Shown: piece after piece, positions 63,502 to 64,000 of the stretch | How positions within the stretch are numbered: the stretch's first letter is position 1 | How the letters are laid out: each line of letters begins with the position of its first letter | Assembly: GCA_003439945.1 (NCBI GenBank) | Contig: QVRM01002037.1 | Location: forward strand, 25,001-89,000 | Length of the DNA: 64,000 nucleotides | From: Dermanyssus gallinae | Taxonomy: Eukaryota; Arthropoda; Arachnida; Mesostigmata; Dermanyssidae | Direction: 5' to 3' | Notes under the pieces: model-generated | The model's input: only the letters and a program-made list of their open reading frames with translations | What the model was told of the DNA's origin: nothing | Databases searched by the model: none | Program-made: the position numbers and the translations under genes

Positions 63502-64000
63502 ATAATATTATATTATAGAGTAGCGATATAATATGCGAGTGATAAACGGTGGAGCACAGAAGCTAACGTACGACAAAGCATTTGTTCGCACTAAAATGTG
63601 CCAATAAGGGAGCTCCGAAGATGAATAAAAGAAAATAAAAACAAAATGAATAAATTAAAAACGAGAAGAGCAACGCTTTGTTGTGCTAGTTTTCAGTTCT
63701 AATTCAATTCTAGTTTGTCAAAATATACGTTACCAAAACGGTGTCGTTTATTGGTTACCTCAGACGTAAAGTCGGGTTGATAAATATTATTTTGTATGAT
63801 ATAATACAAGTATAATGTTTTTAGTATTTTTAGAATGTGTAACAAATAATGATTATTCTTTAGACGTAAGCTCCACTAATGTATATACACATTCTGAGGA
63901 TGTGAATCCATCACAAATCAAAGCCATTCACCTCCAAATCGAGCTTTTCAATGTTTGCTAATGCTAGCTTGATATATTCAGGAACCAGTTCGCGTTAATC
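63501..64000. other. No gene recognised
   Basis: AT-rich DNA, no motif seen. Confidence 0.5.

Noticed and set aside
1..64000. LTR retrotransposon or endogenous virus
   Set aside because: No paired LTRs, protease, integrase or envelope-like reading was recognised. All RTs seen have LINE-type contexts.

Overview
This window is eukaryotic, from an animal with a repeat-rich genome. The only host gene I can assemble is interrupted by introns. Everything else recognisable is mobile DNA: non-LTR retrotransposons of several kinds (R1-type, CR1/Jockey-type, an I-like gag, a type with a C-terminal restriction-like endonuclease, and an APE-type family here called family A), Tc1/mariner transposons, foldback elements, a tRNA-derived SINE, and many (TA)n, (ACT)n, (AAC)n and (GA)n microsatellites. 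This mix, with R1-type elements and a LINE tail carrying an 'AGML..R...AKY' motif, suggests an arthropod, plausibly a chelicerate (mite or tick). That assignment is inference and is not proven by the sequence. No bacterial operon, rRNA, convincing functional tRNA or CRISPR array was seen.

Layout. 0-10 kb: SINE copies, microsatellite/CpG-rich stretches and short retroelement tails. 10.4-13.45 kb: a decayed CR1-like LINE (PHD-like ORF1, APE endonuclease, reverse transcriptase (RT)). 13.4-18.1 kb: LINE tails and simple repeats. 18.1-23.6 kb: a nearly complete but frameshifted R1-type element on the minus strand. 24.2-28 kb: family A tails, a long foldback element and a 1.3 kb mariner with both inverted repeats and TA target duplications. 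28.1-30.2 kb: an endonuclease-type element carrying two nested family A insertions. 30.6-32.1 kb: an I-like gag. 32.7-33.5 kb: a mariner relic. 33.7-36.2 kb: a family A copy bounded by a 13-bp target-site duplication (TSD). 40.15-46.54 kb: an Mpv17-family gene on the minus strand, with three exons whose splice sites and phases agree. Its two introns contain an R1-type relic and a nearly intact CR1/Jockey-type RT. 48.6 kb: an Asn-rich low-complexity ORF. 50.2-54.1 kb: a restriction-like-endonuclease element with a nested SINE, then a second family A copy. 54.6-55.85 kb: a Tc1-like transposon. 56.2-57.7 kb: R1-type pieces. 58.4-61 kb: another LINE. 61.4-62 kb: a mariner relic. 62.9-63.5 kb: a (TA)n-linked tandem unit.

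The most interesting pattern is at retroelement 3' ends. Eight sites in this window, most of them clear family A copies, end in a short hairpin (usually 4-bp stem, 5-nt loop) followed by about 18 AT-rich bases and no poly(A) tail. The stem sequence varies between copies (ACTC/GAGT, ACCA/TGGT, ACCC/GGGT) while pairing is kept. Where TSDs are visible they place the true 3' end 15-18 nt past the hairpin. The tRNA-derived SINE ends the same way: a GGCTGA/TCAGCC hairpin plus 18-19 nt in its best copies, although the tail sequence differs. This suggests a LINE/SINE partnership based on 3' hairpin geometry.

All coding calls rest on reading translations by eye. Fine clade names, exact element ends and activity need database comparison.
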